The notes under the pieces are model-generated. The model worked only from the letters and a program-made list of their open reading frames with translations, was not told where the DNA came from and made no database searches. From Alterirhizorhabdus solaris (lineage in GTDB: Bacteria > Pseudomonadota > Alphaproteobacteria > Sphingomonadales > Sphingomonadaceae), in the NCBI RefSeq assembly GCF_007785815.1, contig NZ_VNIM01000005.1:1-64000 (forward strand): a stretch of DNA of 64,000 nucleotides, read 5' to 3'. Positions 9,180 through 17,090 of this stretch are shown here, piece after piece. Position numbers and translations under genes: made by a program. How positions within the stretch are numbered: position 1 is the first letter of the stretch; each line of letters opens with the position of its first letter.

Positions 9180-9700
9180 CGTGAGCAGCCCCCCCGGGTG
9201 GTACGGGTGTTAGTTAGTGCATTGTCGTCTCCGCCGCCATCGCCGGCTGGAGGTGGAGCGAAGCGGAACCGGAGGCCGGCAATGGCGGTGTCGCCGCTTC
9301 TGGTGCGGGCGGCCGGTAACCCAGGCTGCTGTGTGGCCGGACGGTGTTGTAGTGGCGCCACCATGCCTCGATCAGCACCTTGGCCTCGGCGAGGCTGTAG
9401 AAGATCTCGCCATTGAGCAACTCGTCGCGCAGCGAGCCGTTGAAGCTCCCGTTGTAGCCGTTCTCCCATGGCAAACCCGGCGCGATGTAGAGCGTCTTCA
9501 CGCCGATCTGGCCGAGCCAGGTCTGGACGGCGGTGGCGCTGATCCCGCTGCCGTTGTCCGACCTGATGTGCGCCGGCGAACCCCGTTCGATAAACAGCTC
9601 GGCCAGAGCTGCCAGTACGTCTTCATGGCGGAGCTGGCGTGACACGACCAGCGCTAGGCACTCGCGGCTGGCCTCGTCGATGATTTCAGATCGGCGTCCA
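9180..9700 (-). mobile_element. Truncated IS3-family element (IS407-like orfB 3' part)
   Basis: On the minus strand from about 9690 to 9214, a frame encodes the second half of an IS3-family orfB transposase: [18 protein letters not shown] (second catalytic Asp), [16 protein letters not shown] (the family has ESFN after this; here it reads NGSFN), [13 protein letters not shown] and [17 protein letters not shown]. The integrase-core Glu usually found in W-E-N-G-Y is present. The first part of orfB and all of orfA are missing; the frame runs into an unrelated repeat at about 9700. TGAGCAGCCCCCCCGGGT near 9180-9197 looks like the remaining terminal repeat. The copy is dead on its own. Confidence 0.8.
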
Positions 9701-9730
9701 ACCCGGGACCCTCCGATTAGCGACCAACTA

Positions 9731-9885
9731 CTTGTGATAGAACGTAAACGTGTGGCGCCAGCGCAAAAGATCGGCGCGTCCGGCCCCCCCCCCGTCCCAG
9801 TGAGTTTCGTTCTTCTTGTTAAGCATTTAGCCGGATCCGACCGCGGAGCACCAGCCCCACCCATGCCGACGTTTACACGCTCACG
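9731..9885. repeat. Short MITE-like repeat, copy A
   Basis: From GATAGAACGTAAACGTGTGG (about 9737) to GCATTTAGCCGGATCC (about 9838) this stretch is nearly the same as 12900-13000, including a C-tract and the segment CGTCCCAGTRAGTTTCGTTC. Downstream the two copies diverge. The right end (CGACGTTTACACGC, about 9868-9881) is an imperfect inverted copy of the left end (GTAAACGT core), so this may be a small non-autonomous element. It carries no gene. It lies at the broken end of the IS3 fragment, so it may have been involved in that truncation. Confidence 0.55.
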
Positions 9886-9961
9886 GAAGAGGGGTCCGCT
9901 TACCCCCGTTCCAATCTCTTAATACGGCACAACCTGCTACCGGCTGCACAATGTCGCATAG

Positions 9962-10422
9962 CTAGCGGTACGCGCCCAAAAACAGGTCGCCGGAAGCTCG
10001 GCGCCGGAAGAGCGTTGCCCAGCGCTGCCGGCGATGCTCGGGCCGGTCATGCGCTAGGTGGCAACGCTGGCAGAGCGCGGCGAGATTTCGCTGATTATTG
10101 TTGCCGGGATCATGGTCGAGGTGCGCGCTGGCCAGCACCACCCGCGTGCGCGCCGGCGTCATATCGCCTGCAGCTCTACCATACGCAGCTGTTTGGGAAG
10201 GCGATCGGGCGAGGCGGGCCCACGCAACCGCCGACCACGATCATCACGCCAGCACCGGCGCTCCTCGTCATACCAGCGGCCGTCGCCAAGATGGCGAACC
10301 TTCACGCCATGCGGTCGGCCGCAATGCTCGCATCGTCCTTTGGCACGCTGGAACCGGACAAGGGCAGACAGCTCGCGCCAGTCGATCGGGTATAGCCAGC
10401 GATGCTCCGGGCGGATAGGCAT
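9962..10422 (-). pseudogene. HNH endonuclease, frameshifted copy
   Basis: Two overlapping frames together match the intact HNH gene at 15711-16160. Residues from MPIRPEHRWLYPIDW through CEHCGRPH and LGDGRWYD read in one frame down to 10159. SAHLDHDPGNN...ALCQRCHLAHD reads in the next frame from 10162 to 9962. The junction is an ATGA overlap and lies in a segment that is continuous in the intact paralogue, so a small indel near 10160 has split the gene. The two zinc-binding Cys pairs and the HNH-type His residues are now on separate peptides. Loss of function is likely, though coupled translation of two halves cannot be excluded. Confidence 0.7.
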
Positions 10423-10493
10423 AAGGCGATTCTGATTCAATAAGCCGTAGAACGAAAGAGGAAAGTTACTCTTAGCAGAGAGTTGTTGAAGGG

Positions 10494-10511
10494 GTAAGGA
10501 TTATTCCTTAC
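10494..10511. promoter_or_regulatory. Inverted repeat upstream of prlF-yhaV, probable autoregulatory operator
   Basis: GTAAGGA-TTAT-TCCTTAC is a perfect 7-bp inverted repeat centred about 33 bases before the prlF start. PrlF-type antitoxins bind their own promoter through an AbrB-like fold, often as a complex with the toxin, so this is a good candidate operator. Its role is inferred from position and symmetry only. Confidence 0.55.
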
Positions 10512-10534
10512 ATACCCTTGCGTGGAGGACTGTT

Positions 10535-10861
10535 ATGGCTACTATCGTGCAAGAGCGCAGCAGGATCACTGCCAAGGGGCAGACAACCGTGCCTAAGGCT
10601 GTGCGCCAGGCACTGGGGGTCAGCTATGGTGGTGAGATCGCCTTTGTCGTCGATGAGCACGGCGTTAGCGTTCGACGCGTCGAGACCGAGGAAGCCGATC
10701 CGGTGATCGGAGCATTTCTGGGCTTCCTGGAACAGGACATGCTGCGCAATCCGCAGCACGTCGTTGCCTTTCCGCCCAGCCTGGCCGACCACATGGCAGC
10801 GCTAACCGAGCATGTCCGGGTCGATCTGGACGAGGCAATCGACGGACCGGTTGCACTCTGA
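10535..10861 (+). CDS. prlF: PrlF-type antitoxin (AbrB/SpoVT swapped-hairpin)
   Basis: A 108-residue protein. Residues 8-50 (SRITAKGQTTVPKAVRQALG and then GGEIAFVVDEHG) are the classic AbrB/MazE-like swapped-hairpin DNA-binding domain. The acidic C-terminus is the likely toxin-binding part. The gene ends 3 bases before the YhaV-like toxin gene, the normal order for this type II toxin-antitoxin family. It should neutralise the toxin and repress the shared promoter. The pair probably stabilises the plasmid or genomic region. GGAGG lies about 8 bases before the ATG. Confidence 0.88.
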   Translation: MATIVQERSRITAKGQTTVPKAVRQALGVSYGGEIAFVVDEHGVSVRRVETEEADPVIGAFLGFLEQDMLRNPQHVVAFPPSLADHMAALTEHVRVDLDEAIDGPVAL

Positions 10862-10864
10862 TCC

Positions 10865-11401
10865 ATGATCGTCGTCAACGATTGGACCATCTACGCGCAC
10901 CCGCTGCTGCTCGATCAGCTTGAGAAGCTGATTGCGGCCGTCGAGAAGGCGAAAGCGAAGAGCCTGCAGGATTGGGCCCGGAGCGCCAACGCCAAGGTAC
11001 TAGCCGCTGTGCGATCCTTGATGTTGGAGAGGGTCCCTAGCGACCCCGCCCGGCCCGAGTATCGACAGGGCGGCACGCTTGGCGCCGCTCGGAAGCACTG
11101 GTTTCGGGCGAAGTTTGGCAATGGGCGTTTTCGCCTGTTTTTCCGTTATGACAGCCGCTCCAAGATCATCATCTTCGCCTGGGTGAACGACGACACCACG
11201 CTGCGGACCTACGGCTCGAAGACCGACGCCTATGCCGTATTCAACGGGATGCTCGACAAGGGCAATCCTCCTGACGATTGGACAGCGCTGCTCAAGGCTG
11301 CGTCCGTCGATATGGCCCACAAGGATTCGCTTCAGCAGATGACGGACCTCGATCAAGAAGCCGGCATCTTCGACGATCACGCCCCCCTCAATCGTTCCTG
11401 A
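10865..11401 (+). CDS. yhaV: YhaV-family RNase toxin
   Basis: A 178-residue protein beginning NDWTIYAHPLLLDQLEKL, with WRAKFG-like motifs (HWFRAKFGNGRFRLFFRYDSRSKIIIFAWVND in pieces) and a C-terminal AYAVFNGMLDKGNPP segment, all typical of YhaV. YhaV is a ribosome-associated mRNA interferase of the RelE superfamily that blocks growth when free of PrlF. This protein is slightly longer than the E. coli toxin, with an acidic tail after residue 150. It is encoded immediately behind the antitoxin gene. No disabling change is visible. Confidence 0.88.
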   Translation: MIVVNDWTIYAHPLLLDQLEKLIAAVEKAKAKSLQDWARSANAKVLAAVRSLMLERVPSDPARPEYRQGGTLGAARKHWFRAKFGNGRFRLFFRYDSRSKIIIFAWVNDDTTLRTYGSKTDAYAVFNGMLDKGNPPDDWTALLKAASVDMAHKDSLQQMTDLDQEAGIFDDHAPLNRS

Positions 11402-11416
11402 AGGCGGGATACTCGC

Positions 11417-11994
11417 CTAAGCTCCTCCTCGTCCCTGACGATGTTCGCGCAACACGCGCTGCACGGTCGAGCGCGACACGCGGAACAGGCTGGCAAGCTG
11501 GGACGGCGATCCTTGACCGGACTCCGCCTTGGTGATGATCTCGGCACGCTGCTGGCTGGTCAGGCTCGGTCTCCGGCCGGTAGCCGGCCGGCACTGCGGG
11601 CATGGGCTAACCCGTTCATGGTCCGCTCGCGGATCATGGCGCGCTCGAACTCGGCGAAGGCACCCAATGTCTGGGTCATCAACCGGCCTGCAGCCGTCGT
11701 CGTGCCCACGGCCTCGGTCAGCGACCGGAAGCCGGCACTAGCCGCGGTGATCGCCTCCAGCGTGAACAAAAGGTCGCGGGGGGATCGCGACAACCGGTCG
11801 AGCTTCCATACCACCAGCACATCGCCCGGCTGCAGGCTCTTGATCGCTTTCGTCAGTTCGGGACGATCGGCTTGGCCGCCCGAGGCCTCTTCCCGAAAAA
11901 TGGGTTCGCACCCCGCGCTGGTGAGCGCGCCGAGCTGAGCAGCTAGGTCCTGATGATCGCCGCGGGACACCCGCGCATAGCCGATTTGCATCAT
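11417..11994 (-). pseudogene. Serine recombinase (Tn3-type resolvase), frameshifted
   Basis: The frame from 11994 encodes a resolvase catalytic domain: IGYARVSRGDHQD (Ser nucleophile in the RVS motif), then GDVLVVWKLDRLSRSPRDLL, and EFERAMIRERT. After residue about 138 it shifts near 11578-11584 and stops at 11560. The following frame encodes the missing C-terminal helix-turn-helix (RRPSLTSQQRAEII, then SQLASLFRVSRSTVQRVL) and ends at 11417. A single base lost or two gained would explain this. The intact protein would resolve transposon cointegrates at a res site. The truncated product lacks its DNA-binding domain, so it is probably inactive. No matching tnpA is present nearby. Confidence 0.8.
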
Positions 11995-12088
11995 GCCGTT
12001 CTGACACCTGTAAACCCTTAGAAAACCACAATCGGGTCTGCAGCGTCAGAACCGACCGGTTCGACGCCAACATAGATTTGCGCCATGT

Positions 12089-12607
12089 CTACGGCATATT
12101 CTCAACACGCTTATGAATCGTCAGTCTTCTTGGGGAATAAGGCCCAGTTGCCGTCGAAGCGCTGATCAAGGTTATGCTGAAGAGGCTTCCCGCCATCGTC
12201 ATGACCATGCGGTTGTAGCGGGACACCTCGCTGCGGCGCGGCACTTGTACGGTCATCATCCAGCTGCGTGGCCCTTCGATCGCTGAGGACACTATCTCGT
12301 GCCGCTCAATAGGCCTTGCCTTGCCGCCATCCCAGCCTGTCAGCTCATAGGCATCACGAGACAAATCGACGTCGAAATCGACGTCGCCGCCAGCTTTATA
12401 AAACCGGCATTTGCTTGGCCCTGTCGGCTTTACCTCCCACACCCCATCCGAAAGATCAGGGCTCCAGACACCGTCCTTGCCCATGGAACTGTCGTCTTCG
12501 ACCTGCCACTTCCCAGCCCATCCTTCGCAGACCGAGGAGAAGTCGCCAGCGAATGCGGGAGACGCCAGAACCAACGCAAGAAACGAAGCAGCCGCCCATC
12601 TGAGCAT
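12089..12607 (-). CDS. Hypothetical secreted protein
   Basis: I start it at ATG 12607 because GGAGG lies about 6 bases upstream; ATG 12619 overlaps that site. The 172-residue product begins MLRWAAASFLALVLASPAFAG, a clear signal peptide with an AFA-G cleavage site, so it should be periplasmic or secreted. The mature part has two Cys (VCEGW and SKCRFY), which could form a disulfide, and many Trp and Asp residues. I do not recognise a family. It is surrounded by mobile-element debris and may have arrived with it. Confidence 0.6.
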   Translation of the reverse strand: MLRWAAASFLALVLASPAFAGDFSSVCEGWAGKWQVEDDSSMGKDGVWSPDLSDGVWEVKPTGPSKCRFYKAGGDVDFDVDLSRDAYELTGWDGGKARPIERHEIVSSAIEGPRSWMMTVQVPRRSEVSRYNRMVMTMAGSLFSITLISASTATGPYSPRRLTIHKRVENMP

Positions 12608-12732
12608 GATCGCCTCCATAGATCTTTCAGTAGATTTGCTGCGGAATTGATACTCTTAGAGTGGGAAAATAGCACCAAAGGGATAGGCCGTGATACCCGC
12701 ACTACCAATTACCGGGACCAAGCAGGTCCGCA

Positions 12733-12890
12733 TCAGTGATGCAGACAACGCGGCCCCTCGGCGCGTAGTGCGTCCCAGCTGGTCTTCCGCGCGACCATTA
12801 TCATCGCCGCGCGCATATCGGGCCGGTCCATCATGGGCAGCGCGGCGGCGAGCTTCATCGCATCCCGGCGGATGATCGGCGCATAGTGTG
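12733..12890 (-). pseudogene. Fragment of an unidentified coding sequence
   Basis: The minus strand reads YAPIIRRDAMKLAAALPMM, then DRPDMRAAMIMVARKTSWDAL and a stop at 12733. The composition looks like the end of a real protein, but the upstream part is cut off where the repeat at about 12897 begins. I cannot name the family. It may be the tail of a gene broken by that repeat. Confidence 0.35.
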
Positions 12891-12896
12891 CGACCT

Positions 12897-13038
12897 ATAA
12901 TAGAACGTAAACGTGTGGAGCCAACGTAAAAGATCGGCGCGTCCGGACCCCCCCCGTCCCAGTAAGTTTCGTTCTTCTTTGCAGGCATTTAGCCGGATCC
13001 AGGTGGGGTCTTACGTTGGACTCCGATCTACACGTCCG
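12897..13038. repeat. Short MITE-like repeat, copy B
   Basis: This is the second copy of the repeat at 9731-9885; the two are nearly identical over about 100 bases. Here the right end (CTTACGTTGGACTCCGATCTACACGT, written in parts at 13010-13034) mirrors the left end (ACGTGTGGAGCCAACGTAA at 12911-12929) as an imperfect inverted repeat, which is clearer than in copy A. It carries no gene. It separates an orphan coding fragment from the esterase-like gene. Confidence 0.6.
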
Positions 13039-13067
13039 ATGGGTGTTGAGGACGCCGGTCCAGCGGC

Positions 13068-14309
13068 TCAGTCGCATCCGATCGGCCGTTTCATCTCGAC
13101 CCGCCAGAACCGTGTAGGTACGCCTTCAATTCCGAAATCATTGTCGTTGACGAGCAGGATGGTGCGCTCGTCAAGAAGTGTGAGCCCCTCCAGATCGGGG
13201 CTGATCTCCGGATGGTCGTCGGTCGAGAAAAGCAGGTGCTTGTCGAGGCAGGGGAAACCCGGCGCATCGCCGGCGCTCAGTTCCTCGATCGTCGGTCTGG
13301 TGGCGGGGTCGCTCCACTTCGGTGCGAGTGCGCGTTCCGGATCGAGCCTCGTCAGATAGAGCTTGGCCGTCGCCGAGATGCGCTCGAGCACGATTAGCGT
13401 GTTGGCGTCGAGCATCGCAACGTCGCACAGTTTCACATCGGCGCGGTCGACATCGCTGAGCGCGTTGTCGCGCAGGAAGCTCTTCGGCTTGTCGAGCGGG
13501 TATAGATGCTCGGTAAGCAGAGCGCCGGTCGTGGTGTCCAGCGTCCAGAGACGAACATGGCGCGCGTGATCGCCGGCATGTTCGTCGGGATGAGCCAGCG
13601 GGCTCTGGAAGGCGACGTGCAGACGCTGGCCGTCCATCGAGAGCGTCAGCCCCTCGAAGCCGCGATTGAGCCGCCGATACGCCGCCAGTTGCGGCAGCGC
13701 GCCGACGACCGGGTAGTTCGCGCCGGCGAACGACGCCTCGGTGCCGGCCGGAACCCAGCGGACGCGGACACTGCCGTCCGGATCGAGGCGCAGCAGCGAT
13801 GGCCCATATTCTTCTCCGACCCAGAACCCGCCGTCGGGCGTACCGGTGAGGCCCTCGGTATCGGCACCGCCTGGATCGGGCGGCAGGACTTCCCCGTTCA
13901 GGTCGAGCGCGGGTTCGGCGGCACGCGCATCGGTGCCAGCGGGCGGCAATCCCGATAATGCTGTGCCGGCAACATCGCGCAAAGCAAGCGTGCGGATGGC
14001 GGTCACGTGACGATCGCCGACATGGAGTTCGACGATGGCTGGCCCGATGGAAGGATAGGGCATCAGTTTGGCCCCGCTCTTGCCGGTGTGGGCCGCGAGG
14101 TGATCGAGCCCGTAGCGTTCGATCGCGAGCGGCAGCTTCAGGTTCGGCCCGCGATCACCGACCGCCCAGACGATGCCGTCGGCGTCACCGGCACGACGGG
14201 TAAGGCCGGAACCGATCCCGCGCGTGACGCGCAGTTTCCCGCCCGGAAGGTCGAGGCAGGCGAGTTCCTCGTCGGAATAGGCCAGCTCAGTAACGCGCGC
14301 TTTGGACAT
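13068..14309 (-). CDS. Phytase-type esterase-like protein
   Basis: From ATG 14309 the product is 413 residues. It resembles the 'esterase-like activity of phytase' family: a six-bladed beta-propeller with repeated segments such as GGADTEGLTGTPDGGFWVGEEYGP, LNRGFEGLTLS and LEGLTLLDERTILLVNDND, quoted in part. Many Asp and Glu residues in these blades could bind calcium. No signal peptide is visible, which is unusual because relatives are often exported. Its substrate is unknown; family members act on phosphate or carboxylic esters. It is transcribed alone, away from the SRAP gene, and has no obvious link to the neighbouring DNA-repair genes. Confidence 0.75.
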   Translation of the reverse strand: MSKARVTELAYSDEELACLDLPGGKLRVTRGIGSGLTRRAGDADGIVWAVGDRGPNLKLPLAIERYGLDHLAAHTGKSGAKLMPYPSIGPAIVELHVGDRHVTAIRTLALRDVAGTALSGLPPAGTDARAAEPALDLNGEVLPPDPGGADTEGLTGTPDGGFWVGEEYGPSLLRLDPDGSVRVRWVPAGTEASFAGANYPVVGALPQLAAYRRLNRGFEGLTLSMDGQRLHVAFQSPLAHPDEHAGDHARHVRLWTLDTTTGALLTEHLYPLDKPKSFLRDNALSDVDRADVKLCDVAMLDANTLIVLERISATAKLYLTRLDPERALAPKWSDPATRPTIEELSAGDAPGFPCLDKHLLFSTDDHPEISPDLEGLTLLDERTILLVNDNDFGIEGVPTRFWRVEMKRPIGCD

Positions 14310-14353
14310 GATGGCGGGATAGCATCCTTCTTGGCGCACATGACAGCGCCTGG

Positions 14354-14548
14354 TTATTTTCCCCGATCAATGGGATTGGGGTGATTGCCTGCTCCCACGA
14401 TCCGCACCGCACCCGAGGCGGTGGTCTTCAGCCCTTCGACCTTGCCGATGATGCCTTCCAGCAGGGCAAGCCGTCCTACGCCCGAGCCGACCGTCCCGGC
14501 AAGATCGTCCTGTTTCGTCTGGTCCAAAGCTCGTTTCTTGGTGATCAC
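14354..14548 (-). CDS. Small hypothetical protein, doubtful
   Basis: A 64-residue frame with a coherent composition (QTKQDDLAGTVGSGVGRLALLEGIIGKVEGLKTT) upstream of the esterase-like gene. No family is recognised and no strong ribosome binding site is seen. It could be real or a chance frame in the otherwise empty 14340-14690 interval. Confidence 0.3.
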   Translation of the reverse strand: MITKKRALDQTKQDDLAGTVGSGVGRLALLEGIIGKVEGLKTTASGAVRIVGAGNHPNPIDRGK

Positions 14549-14692
14549 GAAATCGATAACGGTTCAGACGGGATAAGGATCGGAACGTCTGGCGGCTGCC
14601 AAACAGATGTTCATGCTTTCCTGCGGAACAGGCGGCTGACGAGCGGTCGTTAGCGCCACAGCGGCAAACCGGTCGCATCGCAACCGGAAGGG

Positions 14693-15316
14693 TCACTCGA
14701 TACGCATCAGTTGAGAGGGATAGGGCGCGGCAAGCGCTTTCAGATCATCCCAGGGGGCGGACAGCCACCGGTCATGATCCTCGTCGTGAAGGATCACCGG
14801 CATGGCCTTGGGGTGGATCGGCGCGACGACCCCGTTCGGCTCGGTGGTCAGGAAGCCGTAGGCATTGCCGCGTTCGGTCGGTCGCCAGATGCCGGCGAAG
14901 GCGAAGAGCGGCCGGCTGGGCACATCGAACCAGTGCAGCGGCTTCCTGCCATTGCCGCCCGCCTCCTGGCCGTATTCGGAGAAGGATGTCACCGGCACGA
15001 GGCAGCGTCGCGCCGGTGCCGTCAGCATCGAATGCCAGAAGGGCGAACTCAGGTTACGCACGTTGGTCACGTATTTCGTCAGCCGGACATCAGGATCCCG
15101 CTTGCCCGGCACCTGGGTGGGCACGCCCCACTCCATCGGCTCGACCCGGCGAACGCTATCCTCCTCGATGATCACCAGCCCATATGCCGGCGTCTTCTTG
15201 CCCGTCGGGAAGATGTCGCCGACCGGGAAGGTCACGTCCGGCATGAACGGGAGCGCGACGCCGAAGGTCGCCGCGATCTCGGCCTGTTGCGCGGTCAGGC
15301 GATACCGGTTGCACAT
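14693..15316 (-). CDS. SRAP-domain DNA-protein crosslink protein (YedK/HMCES-like)
   Basis: A 207-residue protein starting MCNRYRL. Once Met1 is removed, Cys2 becomes the N-terminal nucleophile that forms a stable ring with abasic sites in single-stranded DNA. Other active-site residues are visible: Asn85 (NVRNLS), Glu114 (SFSEY) and His168 (IHPKAMPVIL). Members shield abasic sites, especially at stalled forks. It lies near an HU gene, an HNH nuclease and the SOS-induced imuA-imuB-dnaE2 cassette. That fits a plasmid-borne DNA damage package, although no LexA box is visible directly in front of it. Confidence 0.9.
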   Translation of the reverse strand: MCNRYRLTAQQAEIAATFGVALPFMPDVTFPVGDIFPTGKKTPAYGLVIIEEDSVRRVEPMEWGVPTQVPGKRDPDVRLTKYVTNVRNLSSPFWHSMLTAPARRCLVPVTSFSEYGQEAGGNGRKPLHWFDVPSRPLFAFAGIWRPTERGNAYGFLTTEPNGVVAPIHPKAMPVILHDEDHDRWLSAPWDDLKALAAPYPSQLMRIE

Positions 15317-15338
15317 CGCCTGATCCTCTCGGCAAGCA

Positions 15339-15608
15339 TCACAGCTTGTCCTTCAGCCCCTTGGCGGCGGTGAACGCCAGCTTCCTGGACGCCACGAACG
15401 TCATCGCTTCGCCGGTCGCCGGGTTACGGCCCTCGCGCTCCGGCCGGTCCTTGACCGTGAACTTGCCGAACCCTGGGATCGACACATCCTCGCCCTTGGC
15501 GGCTGCGTCGGCGATCTGGTCGAATACGGCGCTGACAGCCTTTTTGGCATCCGCCTCGCTGGTGCCGATGACGGCTGCGACGCTCTTGGCCAGTTCGCTG
15601 ATGTTCAT
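15339..15608 (-). CDS. HU/IHF-family DNA-binding protein
   Basis: An 89-residue protein starting MNISELAKSVA at ATG 15608, about 9 bases after AAAGGA; ATG 15617 sits too close to that site. It has the HU signature region IPGFGKFTVKDRPEREGRNPATGE, quoted in part, with the Pro that intercalates into DNA (RNPATG). HU bends and compacts DNA and helps initiators and recombinases work. On a mobile replicon it may support replication or act as a stealth nucleoid protein. It lies 23 bases upstream of the SRAP gene in the same direction, so the two may share a transcript. Confidence 0.92.
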   Translation of the reverse strand: MNISELAKSVAAVIGTSEADAKKAVSAVFDQIADAAAKGEDVSIPGFGKFTVKDRPEREGRNPATGEAMTFVASRKLAFTAAKGLKDKL

Positions 15609-15710
15609 GATCGTCATGTCCTTTGAGAAAACCGGCGCGACCTTACTCGCGAACGCCAGCGAAGCAACGCTGCCGGATGCGGCGACGCTCGCCGGGCGTC
15701 TGGCCCTGGA

Positions 15711-16160
15711 TCAGCGACGCCCCGCCATGCGCTCGCGCGTCAGGCGCGGATCCTCGTAGAGATCGCGAAGAGCCCTCAGCCGGAACAGGTTCCACCAGCG
15801 CTGCCAGCGATGCTCGGCCGCGGCGTGGATCATGTGGCAGCGTTGGCAGAGCGCGGAGAGGTTGGCGGGCAGGTTGTGCCCTGGATCATGGTCGAGATGA
15901 GCACAGGCCAGCACGACGTATGTGGTCCGCACCGAGGCGAACACGAGCCGCTCCCTGACCGCCACCCTCCGGCCCCGGTCGGACCGCCAATACCCCGCCT
16001 CGGCATCCCACCAGCGACCATCGCCAAGATGCACCACCCGGCGCAGATGTGGGCGGCTGCAGCGCTCGCAGCGCGCCCCGGCCCGAACGAAGCGGATCGT
16101 CGCGGACAATTCCTGCCAGTCGATCGGGTAGAGCCAGCGGTTCTCGGCACGGATCGGCAT
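15711..16160 (-). CDS. HNH endonuclease, intact copy
   Basis: I start it at ATG 16160 (MPIRAENRWLYPIDW), where similarity with the frameshifted copy at 9962-10422 begins. The 149 residues contain two Cys pairs that likely bind a structural zinc (Cys31/Cys34 and Cys105/Cys108) around an HNH core (AHLDHDPGHN with His88 and His91, then ALCQRCHMIH). This is the layout of small McrA-like HNH nucleases, which nick or cut DNA. It is divergent from imuA, and the 168 bases between the two starts carry a LexA box. Its target is unknown. Confidence 0.8.
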   Translation of the reverse strand: MPIRAENRWLYPIDWQELSATIRFVRAGARCERCSRPHLRRVVHLGDGRWWDAEAGYWRSDRGRRVAVRERLVFASVRTTYVVLACAHLDHDPGHNLPANLSALCQRCHMIHAAAEHRWQRWWNLFRLRALRDLYEDPRLTRERMAGRR

Positions 16161-16294
16161 TGCATTTCTATGAGTCAGGGGACCGCTCATGGGAAGCGGA
16201 AATTCGCGGTCTGTTACCGCTTCGTATCGCGTGCGTTCCGTTCTGAAACGATGAACCGCGGCGATCGGATCTTGACCGATAGGATTTAGTAACG

Positions 16295-16309
16295 GAACAT
16301 AAAGGGAAC
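16295..16309 (+). promoter_or_regulatory. LexA (SOS) box
   Basis: GAACATAAAGGGAAC fits the alphaproteobacterial LexA operator GAAC-N7-GAAC exactly. It lies 19 bases before the imuA start, where LexA would block transcription until DNA damage. imuA-imuB-dnaE2 is a known LexA target in alphaproteobacteria, which supports the call. The divergent HNH gene could also be affected. Confidence 0.85.
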
Positions 16310-16328
16310 GAGTAGAGTCTGGAACCCG

Positions 16329-17090
16329 ATGTCCGTCGCCCTTCAAACTTTGGCGCCCAGCATAGCGCATCTCCGGACGATCGCGATCCCGGTCACCGAT
16401 TATCGCGTGCTGCCGTTCGGGATCGAGGCGCTTGATGGCCGGCTCGGGGCAGGAGGGCTGCGTGCCGGCGCGCTTCACGAGGCGACCGCTCGAAGCGACG
16501 CTCTGGTCGATGACGCGGCAACCACGCTGTTCCTGGCCGGAATTGCAGCGCGTGAGGCGGCAAGCACTGGCGGCCCTGTCCTATGGGCGAGCTGTCGGCC
16601 CGATATCTATGCGCCCGGATTGGCGCAGGCGGGCCTTGCCTCGGCCAACGTCATCCATGCGCACCCGCCCGACGATGCCGCCTTGCTCGCCGTGATCGAG
16701 GATGCCGTGCGCGATGGCACGCCGTCTGCCATTGTTGCCGAGGCCCACAAGGTGTCGATGGTGGCGACCCGTCGCCTGCAGCTGGTGGCAGCCGAGGCCG
16801 ACATGCCGGTCCTGCTGCTGCGACGACGACGTCGTCGGGACCAGGATCCGTTTACCGAGCCTTCCGCTGCATGGACGCGCTGGCGGATCGGCACCGCGCC
16901 GTCCGGGCGACTGAATGTCGCGGGTGTAGGAAGACCCAGGTGGTCGGTCGAACTGGCGCGACAGCGTGGTGGTGAGGGCTTCTCCCTGATCGTGGAGGGT
17001 AGCGATGAGACGGGTCGTCTCGCTGTTCCTGCCGAACCTGGCCGTCGAGCGGCTGAGACGGTTGGAACGGCCCGCCACGCGGCCGCCTGA
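16329..17090 (+). CDS. imuA: ImuA, RecA-like SOS mutasome component
   Basis: A 253-residue protein with a divergent RecA-type core: LPFGIEALDGRLGAGGLRAGALHE, quoted in part, aligns with the RecA Walker A region but lacks the GK[ST] motif, as is usual for ImuA. SAIVAEAHK lies near the Walker B position. The C-terminus (GRPRWSVELARQRGGE) is typical of the family. ImuA works with ImuB and DnaE2 in error-prone translesion synthesis after DNA damage. The imuB gene starts inside its 3' end (86-base overlap), and a LexA box lies just upstream, so the three genes form an SOS-controlled operon. Confidence 0.88.
   Translation: MSVALQTLAPSIAHLRTIAIPVTDYRVLPFGIEALDGRLGAGGLRAGALHEATARSDALVDDAATTLFLAGIAAREAASTGGPVLWASCRPDIYAPGLAQAGLASANVIHAHPPDDAALLAVIEDAVRDGTPSAIVAEAHKVSMVATRRLQLVAAEADMPVLLLRRRRRRDQDPFTEPSAAWTRWRIGTAPSGRLNVAGVGRPRWSVELARQRGGEGFSLIVEGSDETGRLAVPAEPGRRAAETVGTARHAAA

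Noticed and set aside
16235-16260. Second LexA box (GTTCCGTTCTGAAAC) upstream of imuA
   Set aside because: It does not match GTTC-N7-GTTC; only one half fits.
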